Assembly (NCBI GenBank): GCA_029962745.1
Contig: CM057153.1
Span: 12,758,446-12,822,445 of the forward strand
Reading direction: 5' to 3'
Length of the DNA stretch: 64,000 bases
Origin: Echinometra lucunter
Lineage: Eukaryota > Echinodermata > Echinoidea > Camarodonta > Echinometridae
Under the pieces are notes generated by a model, which saw only the letters and a program-made list of their open reading frames with translations, made no database searches and was not told where the DNA came from. Shown one piece after another: positions 50,901 through 60,000 of this stretch; the first letter of the stretch is position 1, and the number at the start of each line of letters is the position of its first letter. The position numbers were made by a program, and so were the translations under genes.

Positions 50901-52249
50901 TTTGCTAACTCTTAAACCCTATACCCTGTCATGCAAGTCTCATGTAATCATATCACTTCTATACTTCTACCGGGTATTTTTTTTTTCCAGTATTATACTT
51001 ATTTGTACACCTACATGATGCCCAAGCCCATCCGAGACAAGGTAGATGAATACATGAACTGTGAGGACATCGCAATGAACTTCCTCGTCTCACATGTGAC
51101 TCGCAAGCCACCTGTCAAGGTAACATAATTTAAGGAAGGAAAAGTCAAAGTTGTTGGGTTCTTCGAGACATGCTCCAGGGACAGTTTGCTCTGCTGTCAG
51201 TTCCTTAACCCATTCATGACGGACTATTTGAAACCTTGTTCGATCAGCTTTTCTTCATCAAATTGGCAACACAAGCATTTTTCTTTTTCTTTCATTGTTA
51301 CAAAATGGTACATTTTTCTTACAAAGAGTCATTGTATCTGAAATTAAAATTGTCAGAAAGTATGTTCAAAGTTAAAAAGTTTGCAATGTGCATGGAAAAG
51401 TAGTGATTTAAATTTCCATCCCTTCGCCAATTTAAGGATTGTAGTGCTTTGTTTTCCTTTAAAAAAATTGTCAGCATCAAACAACAAATACTGACCCAAC
51501 AAAAATTAGCATGTGTTATATTATTTTTTTGTTGCTCTTTATGCCCAATTATTCAGTATGTTTTTATAGGGCTCTGTGTCGCAAGTTATTGGGCCACACC
51601 ACACACCATGGAAGGAGTTAAACTAACCCAAGACTATCATTTCAATCCTAGGCCATACTCTCCCCTACCCAAACCCACTTCTTTACATATTCAAAAATTC
51701 AGTCACCACCCCGAGGCAAAATCTCATATCAAAATGAAAAAAAGCCTGGAGCAAAAGTTGAGTAATTAGTTGTGAGGTTCATGCCACTCGGCAAAAAGAC
51801 ACATGGATGATCTCCATGTATCTGCAGTAAGAAAGTTTACAAGTTCCTGTAATTTTCCTGTGCCATTCAAAATCTTTTATGGGGGTTAATTTGGTAGATA
51901 TATAGCAAGGAAAAAGGTCGGTATCCATGTTCATAGTGTAGACTTGGTCTTGGGTTTTGCCAGCCCAGATGTGCAGTTACCCAAACACTACAATATCATC
52001 CCTGCATTGTATATGTATCTCTTTGATGTTTTATCCCAGGTGACCTCCCGCTGGACGTTCCGCTGTGCAGGATGCCCAGAAGCTCTTTCTAAGGATGACT
52101 CCCACTTCCAGGAGAGACACAAGTGTATGCAATTCTTCACCAAGATCTATGGCTATACCCCACTACTCTACACGCAGTATAGGGTAGACTCAGTACTGTT
52201 CAAGACCCGAATTCCTCATGATAAACAGAAGTGCTTCAAATTCATCTGA
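42831..52249 (+). CDS. EXTL3: Exostosin-like 3 glycosyltransferase, complete, six coding exons
   Basis: Joining 42831-44984, 45327-45401, 45932-46059, 48443-48590, 50991-51119 and 52040-52249 gives 947 residues (human EXTL3 is 919) with clear similarity along the length. Known family role: type II ER/Golgi enzyme that adds the first GlcNAc to the proteoglycan linker and so starts heparan sulfate chains. Seen: a cytosolic tail to about residue 47, one membrane helix about 48-66, a coiled-coil stem about 98-172, a Cys-rich start of the exostosin (GT47-like) domain about 199-210 (CFDYSRC), that domain to about 560, N-glycosylation site N619-F-T, then a GT64 domain from about 690 to the end. The metal/UDP-sugar DDD motif is at 771-773 ([12 protein letters not shown]). 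The protein ends KCFKFI, as in vertebrates. The ATG at 42831 is chosen because an in-frame TAG lies at 42807 and its context is good (A at -3, G at +4). All introns are GT-AG. Confidence 0.96.
45327..45401 (+). CDS. EXTL3: EXTL3 coding exon 2 (25 codons)
   Basis: It encodes [20 protein letters not shown] and five further residues, matching the GT64 core of EXTL3. The acceptor is a pyrimidine tract ending CACCAG, the donor is GTATGC at 45402, and both junctions are phase 0. The upstream intron is only 342 bp. Confidence 0.95.
45481..45563 (-). repeat. Dispersed 90-bp repeat, family G copy 4 (EXTL3 intron 2)
   Basis: On the minus strand AGCACGATTCATGTATAACA, CATATTTTCCACAGACCCTA, GGGTTATTTTGGGCTCAGTG and the end TTCAACGG fit the family. 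Confidence 0.55.
45932..46059 (+). CDS. EXTL3: EXTL3 coding exon 3, carries the DDD motif
   Basis: It encodes the segment [18 protein letters not shown] through [19 protein letters not shown]. The three aspartates are residues 771-773 of the joined protein, the metal and nucleotide-sugar site of GT64 enzymes. The acceptor is ...CTAACTAG, the donor GTAATG at 46060; the exon ends two bases into an Arg codon. Confidence 0.95.
46060..47910. other. EXTL3 intron 3, left part: repeat-derived sequence
   Basis: No exon is visible here. 46080-46440 and 47490-47800 hold GC-rich, G-run-containing stretches of the kind found in dispersed repeats (TAGGCGGCAATCCCGGGGGG near 47491 and ATCGCCGCCACTGG near 47787 read as imperfect inverted ends). 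Between them, 46900-47200 repeats a GAATTTGAATG-like phrase many times. Confidence 0.4.
47911..48330 (+). repeat. 67-bp tandem array of acceptor-plus-exon-like units (EXTL3 intron 3)
   Basis: The string GGTGGTGTGG or its variant GGTGGTGTGA begins at 47931, 47998, 48065, 48132, 48199 and 48266, an exact 67-bp period. Each copy is preceded by TTATTTTCATCTTTCAG, a good splice acceptor. The following bases (GGTGGTGTGGCAAGAGTCCC, then TAGACTGGTGGGGTTCC) resemble the start of coding exon 4, and the sixth copy extends the likeness with GATTCCCTTGATGCTACC. Read in exon 4 phase, copies 1-5 meet TGA after about 15 codons and copy 6 after two. Confidence 0.9.
48443..48590 (+). CDS. EXTL3: EXTL3 coding exon 4
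   Basis: One base completes the split Arg codon, then 49 codons encode [20 protein letters not shown] to AAFFHK. The acceptor is CCTACTTTCAG and the donor GTGAGT at 48591, phase 0. The first 60 or so bases have degenerate relatives in the tandem array at 47911-48330 in the preceding intron. Confidence 0.95.
48721..49137. mobile_element. TTAA-bounded TIR element, family F copy 1 (EXTL3 intron 4)
   Basis: The element begins TTAACCCATTCGTAACAG and ends CTGTCACGAATGGGTTAA, near-perfect inverted termini with TTAA at both edges. It is 417 bp, AT-rich and without a coding frame. A second copy lies in the next intron at 51205-51621. Confidence 0.75.
49940..50158. mobile_element. Short TIR element in EXTL3 intron 4
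   Basis: The left end CAGGGGGGTGTTTCACAAAG, continuing AGTTAAGTTTGACT, matches the reverse complement of the right end (CAGGGAGTTGTTTCACAAAG, then ATTTAAGTTTGACT) over about 45 bases. The 219-bp element is noncoding. Termini starting CAGGG are compatible with hAT-type elements, but no clear 8-bp target duplication is visible. Confidence 0.65.
50991..51119 (+). CDS. EXTL3: EXTL3 coding exon 5 (43 codons)
   Basis: It encodes [20 protein letters not shown], then [13 protein letters not shown] and RKPPVK, near-identical to vertebrate EXTL3. The acceptor has a long T-run ending TTCCAG; the donor is GTAACA at 51120. Both junctions are phase 0. Confidence 0.95.
51205..51621. mobile_element. TTAA-bounded TIR element, family F copy 2 (EXTL3 intron 5)
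   Basis: It is collinear and clearly homologous with the copy at 48721-49137, sharing CAAATTGGCAACAC, GCCAATTTAAGGATT and TCAGCATCAAACAACAAATA. The same length (417 bp) and TTAA edges (51205 and 51618) are seen. The right terminus has diverged (CATGGAAGGAGTTAA). Confidence 0.7.
52040..52249 (+). CDS. EXTL3: EXTL3 terminal coding exon 6
   Basis: It encodes [20 protein letters not shown] through [13 protein letters not shown], followed by TGA at 52247. The acceptor is TTTTATCCCAG. Cysteines typical of the EXT/EXTL C terminus (RCAGC, HKC, KC) are present. Two degraded copies of parts of this exon lie directly downstream. Confidence 0.95.
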   Translation: MTSRWTFRCAGCPEALSKDDSHFQERHKCMQFFTKIYGYTPLLYTQYRVDSVLFKTRIPHDKQKCFKFI

Positions 52250-52275
52250 GAACTAATCTTCACCAAGGTCGTCTA

Positions 52276-52347
52276 CCGGGTATCCTGAATCTCTCCTCAT
52301 GGATGACACCTGCTTCCAAGAAAGACGCAAATGCATTTAATTCTATA
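52276..52347 (+). pseudogene. Decayed duplicate of EXTL3 last exon, first part
   Basis: This segment follows the EXTL3 stop codon closely and mirrors the first half of exon 6. GGATGACACCTGCTTCCAAG corresponds to GGATGACTCCCACTTCCAGG, followed by AAAGACGCAAATGCATTTAA against AGAGACACAAGTGTATGCAA. The likeness breaks at about 52347, where an unrelated insertion begins. Confidence 0.75.
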
Positions 52348-52652
52348 ATGAAAATAATAAAAATGTGGAGTGCTTAAGGCACATATAGGAATAATTAAGA
52401 ATAAAACAGAAATCATTTTAACATGATTTTTAAAGGAGTCAGAGGTTGAACACATTTGATGTCTTCAGGAAGGCTATTCCCTAACTTAGGACACGAGTGG
52501 GCAAATGATCTTTCCCCCCACGTTTTTGCAACTTTGAGGGTCACAAGTGAACTGGAAGTGGATGAGCGTAGAGATCTCGCAGGGGTGTAGTTTTGGATTA
52601 AAGAGATAAGGTATTGGGGAGCAGAACCATGAATTCAGTGAAAAAATCTGGC
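52348..52652. mobile_element. Insertion of about 305 bp splitting the duplicated exon
   Basis: The sequence between the two halves of the duplicated exon has no counterpart in the true exon. It contains AATAAA at 52356 and 52400. I cannot assign it to a family; no clear terminal repeats or target duplication are visible. It may be a degraded retroelement fragment. Confidence 0.4.
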
Positions 52653-52654
52653 TA

Positions 52655-52771
52655 TTCACCAAGATGTATGGGTATACACCACTCCTGTATACACAGTGCA
52701 GGGTAGATTCGATGTGCTTCAAGAGCCGCAGTCCTCATCATAAACAGAAATGCTTCAAAATCATCGAATAA
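52655..52771 (+). pseudogene. Decayed duplicate of EXTL3 last exon, second part
   Basis: It reads [20 protein letters not shown], then [18 protein letters not shown] and a TAA at 52769-52771. This matches the C-terminal 38 residues of EXTL3, with a small number of substitutions, one lost codon and a changed end. The frame is still open over the whole stretch, which points to a fairly recent duplication or some past constraint. The upstream half of the copy is separated by the 52348-52652 insertion. Confidence 0.8.
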
Positions 52772-52774
52772 CTA

Positions 52775-52883
52775 TTCTTCATGTATGACTTTACATTACT
52801 AATTTATACACATTATAGGATGGACTCTGTGCTGTTTACAGCATCTGTGTGATAAGCACAAGTGCTTCATATTCATCTTTTAA
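52775..52883 (+). pseudogene. Second, more decayed copy of EXTL3 last-exon 3' end
   Basis: TACACATTATAGGATGGACT, CTGTGCTGTTTACAG and GATAAGCACAAGTGCTTCAT parallel the true exon text at 52169-52240. Deletions and frameshifts have broken the frame. It directly abuts the first copy, so the exon end was duplicated in tandem at least twice. Confidence 0.7.
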
Positions 52884-53414
52884 ACAAGTAAAATGTTGAT
52901 CTCACTACTTTCATGATGAAGCATTATCCCTGAGATGTACAGCTATTTATCCTCCTCTACACTAAATATAATTTAAACTTTAAAAGTACCGGTATGACCA
53001 GATAATTCTATGCCTTTCCTGTTGGTAGAAAACAAAGATAAAGGGCATAATTTCTCCAGACCTGTAATTTACTTCACCGTAACCAACCTACTTACATTGG
53101 AGACAATTTCATTTTTATCATATTTGCATTTTCTTGTGGGTTATGTATTCTACAGGTAAACTTAACTTTTAAAAAATATATATATATATATTGATGAAGC
53201 GCTGTGCACAATGCAACACTATAGTCTTCATTAAAGTTGTCAATGATCCTTCCCATGGAAAGGTATTGCGGGGTGGTTTTATTAAGATGCTTTACAATTT
53301 ATCATGAATTTATACAGACTTTTCTCACGTTTTCCTACAGGTTGTTTGAAAATTAAATGAATTTGTACTTCTTTAATGTTCCCAGCTTAGATCCATGTAA
53401 GGATTTGTTGTTTG

Positions 53415-53420
53415 AATAAA
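53415..53420 (+). terminator. Possible EXTL3 poly(A) signal
   Basis: A canonical AATAAA lies 1.17 kb after the EXTL3 stop. Earlier AATAAA matches at 52356 and 52400 and a later one at 54473 are equally possible from sequence alone, so the true 3' end is undecided. Confidence 0.3.
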
Positions 53421-55218
53421 GACTTGCCAGCAGTGAATACTCCAATCTTTATCTTTGTTTGAAGATATGAATGAATAACTATAAAAATCGATCAATTCTT
53501 ATTATGCCTTTGCTATTCGCTGATTTTTTTTGTATGCCTCTGCCCAACAAAGGTTGTGGAGGCATTATGTTTTCCAGGATGTACATTTTTATTTTGACAT
53601 GAAAAAGCGCAACACATTGATATGTAACACTGCATTGTTTGTTAATCCCTTGCCCCAATATTTGCACATTACTGGTTTATTATTTATATCTCCCTCTTTT
53701 CATTTTAAACTGATATTACAGGGTTTTCTCTGGTTTCCAAATTAATTGTTAAGTAGCCATACACCTGCATCCTGCATATATCATGGTAATTCACTAAAAA
53801 TGACATTCACTTGCATGTTGTACTTGTTTAGCAGAAATAATCACAACTCACAAACATTCATACAGCTCTTTACATTATTGTGGTTCTTTATTATAAGGTA
53901 CAGGTCAGTGTTATTCTGTGAATTGTACTAACTAGTGGTTTAGAAAGATACTTGATTTCAGGATCGTATCAAATGCAGTTTGGAGAACTTGGGGTGAGAA
54001 GGTAAGAGATGCAATAGCAAGCCAAGAGCTAGAAAGGTGCATCCATATGTCCTTTGAGTATTGTACAAGTCTTGGTAAATTCATTAACCCATTGAGCACA
54101 ATTTGATTTCAGTATAACATGCATTTTCCATAGACCTTAATAGCCCCGAGTTATCTTAGGCTTAGTGTTCAACCGGCAATAATTACTGAGTAAAGAACCC
54201 TTCTGAAGATGATGGTCATTGTGTTGATAAAGTATTGCCGTTATGATATTATTAGAGTTTAAAGGTAACAATCAGTACTATTTACAGTTGCATTTCAATT
54301 TCAGAAAGGAATTGTTAAGAAGCTAAATATTGAGAGCAAGAAAGGTTTTAAGTTATTTATATGTACTTCTTCCTGCAGAAAATGTACTTTTGGCTATCCG
54401 CAAATGATATATAAGGGCATTTGAGAATTTTCTTTGTGTTATGAGTTGTTGGTTTTTAAGGATGCAAATGCCAATAAAATTAAGTGATCTTCTTTGAACT
54501 CACATACTGATGGGTAAAATTCCAGTTTATGTACATTTTTGTGAAATGTAAGTTTTGTTGGAGAAAAGTGAATGGTTTCCTCATAGATAAGACAAATGAT
54601 GCACAAGTATATGTCAGTTTTGGTGAGAGCAAATCTTATTGGTAAAATGAAATATCCTTTCTGTCGATTTCATTTTGTCAATGGAAGGCATCTCGGTATG
54701 CATTACTCTCCTTGTGAAATTTCCAATTTATTTGAATTAATCCTTTCCGTGATGTAAGGGGGATCCAGACAGTGGCTTTTTAATCCTTGTTCAAAGATGT
54801 TCACTTAATTTCATGAAAAAAATCTACCACACTTATTTCAAACACTTCCTTCCCGTTATACTTGATAGCAGAAACATGATCATCAGTGCTTGAAAATCCG
54901 CAAATAACCAAGTCATGGTATGTGGTCATTTTTTATCCCAGTACAGTACCGGGTAGTTTTAGTTACTTTATTTTTTGGTTTGATCCAAGTTATAGTACTA
55001 TTTTAATTAAATGAATCACAAAATTTACTACTGTCCGAGATATGGTTGGTACTGAATGGGACAAAATGGCTTGAAAAATTAATCAGACAATCTATGATAT
55101 GATTACCAATTAAATCCCTTTCAACTTATGTTCTGTTGTCGTAGTGAAAATTAATTATGTATTTGTGATCAGCATACAGGAAAACATGTAAATCAAAATA
55201 GAACATGTATCCCAAGTT
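53421..55218. other. AT-rich spacer after EXTL3
   Basis: Contains the family G copy at 54084-54176 and a possible poly(A) signal at 54473. No gene. Confidence 0.4.
54084..54176 (+). repeat. Dispersed 90-bp repeat, family G copy 5
   Basis: TTAACCCATTGAGCACAATT, CATTTTCCATAGACCTTAAT, CGAGTTATCTTAGGCTTAGT and the end GTTCAACCGG match the other four copies. Confidence 0.65.
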
Positions 55219-55335
55219 CTGGGCCCATTTTCATTAAACCTTACTAAGCTAGTTGTTAACTAATTACACAGGTCATAGTAATACACACTTAGGTGACAAC
55301 TAGGCCTATGAAGGTTTTATGAATATGGGCCCTGG
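55219..55335. mobile_element. Short TIR element with GGGCCC ends
   Basis: CTGGGCCCATTTTCATTAAA then CCTTACTAAGCTAGTTGTTA mirrors CTAGGCCTATGAAGG, TTTTATGAATATGGGCCCTG at the right. The element is 117 bp and noncoding. Confidence 0.65.
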
Positions 55336-56203
55336 TTTCTAGGCATCAGACATAATTTGTAGTTAGGGGTAAATCTGGTTTCTATTTCATGAAATCAGTG
55401 GTGTTGAATTTTACTTGTTATTATCTTTCTGAAGGTTAAATTTATGTATCCTTTTGTTTGATTTGATTATCATACTAGGCTGTAATATATTCAAAATAGC
55501 TGGTGTTAGGCACTGCCTTGATCCAGCTCACATCATGGTGCATGTAGTCCAGGCTCAAGAACTATATTTATTTTAAGATTTTCTTTAACTCAAGATGACA
55601 TGTAATGAAAAAAAAATACGGCCCGAGTTCTGATCCAAATTGATCTTGCTTTAGATAGGCTTAAGAAAGGCTTGAGAAATGTTGAATGAAGAAAAGAATA
55701 TATATTTTTCTGCTTACATGCTACTATTCATGTTATGTTGGCTGAAATGAATCGTGGTAAGTGGAGAAGTGAATGTGAGTAATTGGAATATGTTAAATGA
55801 TTTTTGGAGCATAGTTATGTGTTATACCAAAGCATTGGTTTTATATGAATATATTTTGTTCTGAAAATTAATTATTAAATCTTCAATTGTTTCAAACTTG
55901 ACGAACTGAAAGTAGATAGGTTTTTTTTTAATTATTCCATCTGTCAGAAATTGTATGGTGATGTTTTGAGTATTTGGGTGATGGCAGGTGATTGTGGTTT
56001 GCAGAGAAAATTATTGATAATAAAAGAGGGTGTGAGAGGCAGAGGGTAGAGAGATGGAGAGGGAGACGGGGGGGGGGGGCAGGGAGGTGGGGCAAGGGGA
56101 CAGAGGGTGGGGAAAGGGAGAGGGAGAAAGAAAGATGGGTTGGAGAGATATTAGGAAGGAAATGAAAGAGGTATTCAATGGAGACAGATACGGAGAGAGT
56201 TTG
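55336..56203. other. Spacer before the TTC array
   Basis: 56040-56170 is G/A-rich on this strand and contains a G-run at 56070-56079. No gene. Confidence 0.35.
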
Positions 56204-56543
56204 ATCTTCCTCTTCTTCTTCTTCTTCTTCTTCTTCTTCTTCTTCTTCTTCTTCTTCTTCTTCTTCTTCTTCTTCTTCTTCTTCTTCTCTTCTTCTTCTT
56301 CTTCTTCTTCTTCTTCTTCTTCTTCTTCTTCTTCTTCTTCTTTCTTCTTCTTCTTCTCTTCTTTCTTCTTCTTCTTCTTCTTCTTCTTCTTCTTCTTCTT
56401 CTTCTTCTTCTTCTTCTTCTTCTTCGTCTTCTTCTTCTTCTTCTTCTTCTTCTTCTTCTTCTTCTTCTTCTTCTTCTTCTTCTTCTTCTTCTTCTTCTTC
56501 TTCTTCTTCTTCTTCTTCTTCTTCTTCTTCTTCTTCTTCTTCA
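56204..56543. repeat. (TTC)n trinucleotide microsatellite, about 340 bp
   Basis: Nearly pure TTC/CTT repeats on the plus strand (GAA on the minus) with a few slips at 56287, 56340 and 56356 and one G at 56426. Open frames across it encode only polyGlu, polyLys, polyPhe or polySer runs. Confidence 0.97.
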
Positions 56544-57041
56544 CCGCTATTTCCGGAGATCTGCAGCCAATTGCTGCACAGGTTGCATAATGGGTTGACC
56601 ATGCTGATCATGAAAGGGATGAAAAGAGAAATAAAGTTTTTTTAGAGAGATTTTTTAAAGGGGTTGTGTGACAAAAGCAAGAGATAGAGAGGGAGAGAGA
56701 GAGACACTTCGGGGGGGGGGGGGGGGGGACTCTATTTTTCCAAAACAGGCCTAAACAAGTTCTGTATATATGCAATGTATAGCAAACAAAACAAGGCCAC
56801 TATCATGGGAGGACTGGGACTGAAATTTCGTTGTGGAATGTCGATTTGACAGTCCGTCTTGCCCGGCCCTCCGACTACAAAATGACCGATCCCCAAGCCG
56901 AAAGATCGAGCACCCGTGGAGAAAACACCCCATGGCTGGTTCTCCTCTGGCCACCATCCAAAGATCTGTTGGTCATTTCAAAAGGTATTTTTGTTTGTTT
57001 GTTTATTTGTTCGACTATCTGTCTGTCTTTCTGTCTATCTG

Positions 57042-57073
<32 letters not shown>

Positions 57074-60000
57074 GCTTGATTAAGTCCTGCTAGCTTCAAC
57101 ATTGATGTTGATATTTTTCTGAAAATTTTCGAACATAATACTCATTCTACCTAATACAGAGTTGCAAGATGAGTGACCAAACGGAATGAACTTGAAATAA
57201 CCAGACTAATGTGTTATCATATCATAATACAAGACTCCCAGAGGAAAATCAAGAATTTTCTTTCTACGGGCTTAAGTTCAAATTTCTGTGAACGTCTCCC
57301 CTCCCTTATGAAAGGGTAGGCCTGATTTTTAGTCTTTACTTCATTTTTTCTTCAGTTATGTCAGATAGAGTTTTGACTTTTTCCCCATATCGAGCCCGAT
57401 CCGCCACTGAAATCAGGCGCTGGAAGCAGTTTGGGATTGGGGGCAAAGGTCCCAGGGGGCTCACCTTTTAAGGGGCTCATGTCTTCTCACACCTAATATA
57501 AAACCATTGGCGTAAACCCCGGGGGAGGGGGGAGTGGGGGTATACATACCCACCACTTTTGGGAGGGAGGAGGTGGCGTGTACAATATACCTCCCACTTT
57601 TTAAAGAAGAAATAATATTGTTAAAGAGAGGTAAAAAGAAAGAAAAGGGGGGAATGAAAAGGAACCTGGGGGAAGTATCTTAACCAATGCCGGTTATATC
57701 ACTATTCTTAAGAAAGGAAATATGTTTGCATCTTGTCTCTCTATCCAAAGTTAATGCTGTTATTGTACTCATAAATTGTTAGTTAGGCCTATATAGCTGC
57801 AAGGATTCGAGCGGCAAATTGACCTAAAATAGATGAATTTTCAGATGATAACGGCCTGTGACCATAAGCCTATTCCTATACCCTCTGTGAGAACAGAAGA
57901 TGCCGAGAAATATTATTGTACGTTACTAAAGCACGAGAAGAGGATAACAATAAATTAGATCCTGTTCTCAATAAGGTATCAGCATAAAAAATATATATAT
58001 ATATATTGCTCGCTGTTATATCTTTTTAGAAGCGACGTGTCAGACTATCATCAAATTCTGCATTGAGTGTACATTGTGTATTTTGTAAATTTTTTTTTTC
58101 TACACTCGCTGCGCTCGCTCATATAAAGAATATTAGGCCTATTTCGGAAGGTAGACGAATTGGGCATGCAAAGGATGTGACCGCATATAATTTAGATATG
58201 TTATAGCATATGGTATATTTTGATGACGAAATGATACTTTATCATGGAAAGAGTAAGTTTCCTTGTTCGCTTCGCTCGCTCGTAATATTTAGGAACAGGA
58301 TGGTTTGGGACAGCAAACAATTAGACCAGCGAGGTATATTATATTTGGTAGTGAGATGACCAAATATACAATTTAAATTTAAATATCTATAGGTCTAGAG
58401 TCATAACAAGAAAAGATTTCTTTTACAGCAAAAATAAACAAATAGTATATGGGGTGTGGGCGGGCGAGAGGATGTGTATATTGGAGTGTCACCAAGAATT
58501 GTTGGCAAAATATTTCGATCAATCCCCCACACCTCGAAACGGATTTACGCCGGTATATAAAACACAAATGCTCACCTACAACACTCACAAAAATATACAT
58601 AGAAGCACCTTTACACTCCACACAACACCCATACACTTCAGACTATTCTCTAACATTTTTAATCAAAGATACCAGCAAGGTATCAATGCGTCGCCATGAT
58701 TTCATTAAGGGAGGGGGGGGGGGGCAGTAGTGAGCACGCGAAGCACGGGAGGATGCGGGAGAATTCTCGAAGCTTTGACTTTTTCTTTGTCATCGTTCCT
58801 TGTCTGCTCCTTCTCTTCAGACGTTCTCTCACCTTTTTCTCTTGTTTTTATTAGGGGGCGCGTTTTGCCCATCCACTTTTTCGGGTTTTTTGGGGGCGAC
58901 CGCCCATACTGCCCCCCCCCCCCCGCTTCCGGCGCCTATGACTGATTGTATTCAAAAGGTTATTATTTAAAAAAAAAAAAAAAAACATGATTATCGTCAC
59001 TGCTCGATAATAGGTATGGTATAAGATTATGCAGATTAACATTTTGTTCTTTGCACGTATACATGTTTGTTGTTTTTTTGTAAATAAAATTGCACATATT
59101 TTTATGACGCACAGCAAAAAAGAATGAATAAAATGATGATAAAAATAATAATAATGATGATAAACAAATGATAATAAAATAAATGAATGAATGAATGAAT
59201 GAATGAATTTAATCATCATTAAAGATAAAAAGTATATGATATATTTCACCATTTTAAAAGGGCTCGAGGATGTACTAGTATTTTATGCATAAGGATAAAA
59301 ATGGAATACTTTGCGCACTTTCTTGTCTGTATATATACCAAAAAAGTGTCAGTATGCGGTATGAAGATTTAAATTGCGACATACTCATGTCACAAGAAAA
59401 TCCGAAATGTCTTGGCACTATTGAGATGGTGGTGAATTTATTAATGAATTCATCTTGTGATTTCTCATCGTTTCTAATCTTTATAGTTGTCTCAACACAG
59501 CTCCAATCAAATAGATTGTTTGAAAGGGCAGCTTAAGTCTGGGAGCCCCTCCCCCACCATTAATTTTAGGAATATTTGTCTTCGGATTTCAAATTTTTCT
59601 AAATCATGATCATTAAAGAAATGCATATTTATGATAGAGATAAAATAACGATAAAGATTCAATTGAATGACTATGAATATGATTTTTTCTGTAAAGAAAA
59701 AACATAAGACGATAAGCGACCATGCATGTCATAAAACCTTAAAGCCAAAAAGTGAAAGAATTTTAGTAGCTGTAAGACCTTTTTTCCCGCGGCTTGCTGA
59801 GAATTCTGTTGACAATAGAAATATTTAGTGTCACAGAACCTGAAACTTCACCAATATTGTGATTTAAGCCATGTAAATCAAACGTCTTCCTACAAGGGGC
59901 CTTTCTCCCCTCAGAATTTAGAATTCCAAATTAAATGACCAAAGTTCGGGTGTGCATCGCCTAAATTAGTTGTAATGTTCCTTTTACTTTCCATGTCAAG

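Noticed and set aside
55928..56611. ORFs of 177-227 codons on both strands (polyGlu, polyLys, polyPhe)
   Set aside because: They are translations of the TTC microsatellite and its flanks with no domain.
58851..59252. 133-codon ORF on the minus strand
   Set aside because: It is composed of microsatellite (TGAA/ATGA) and G-run repeat sequence.
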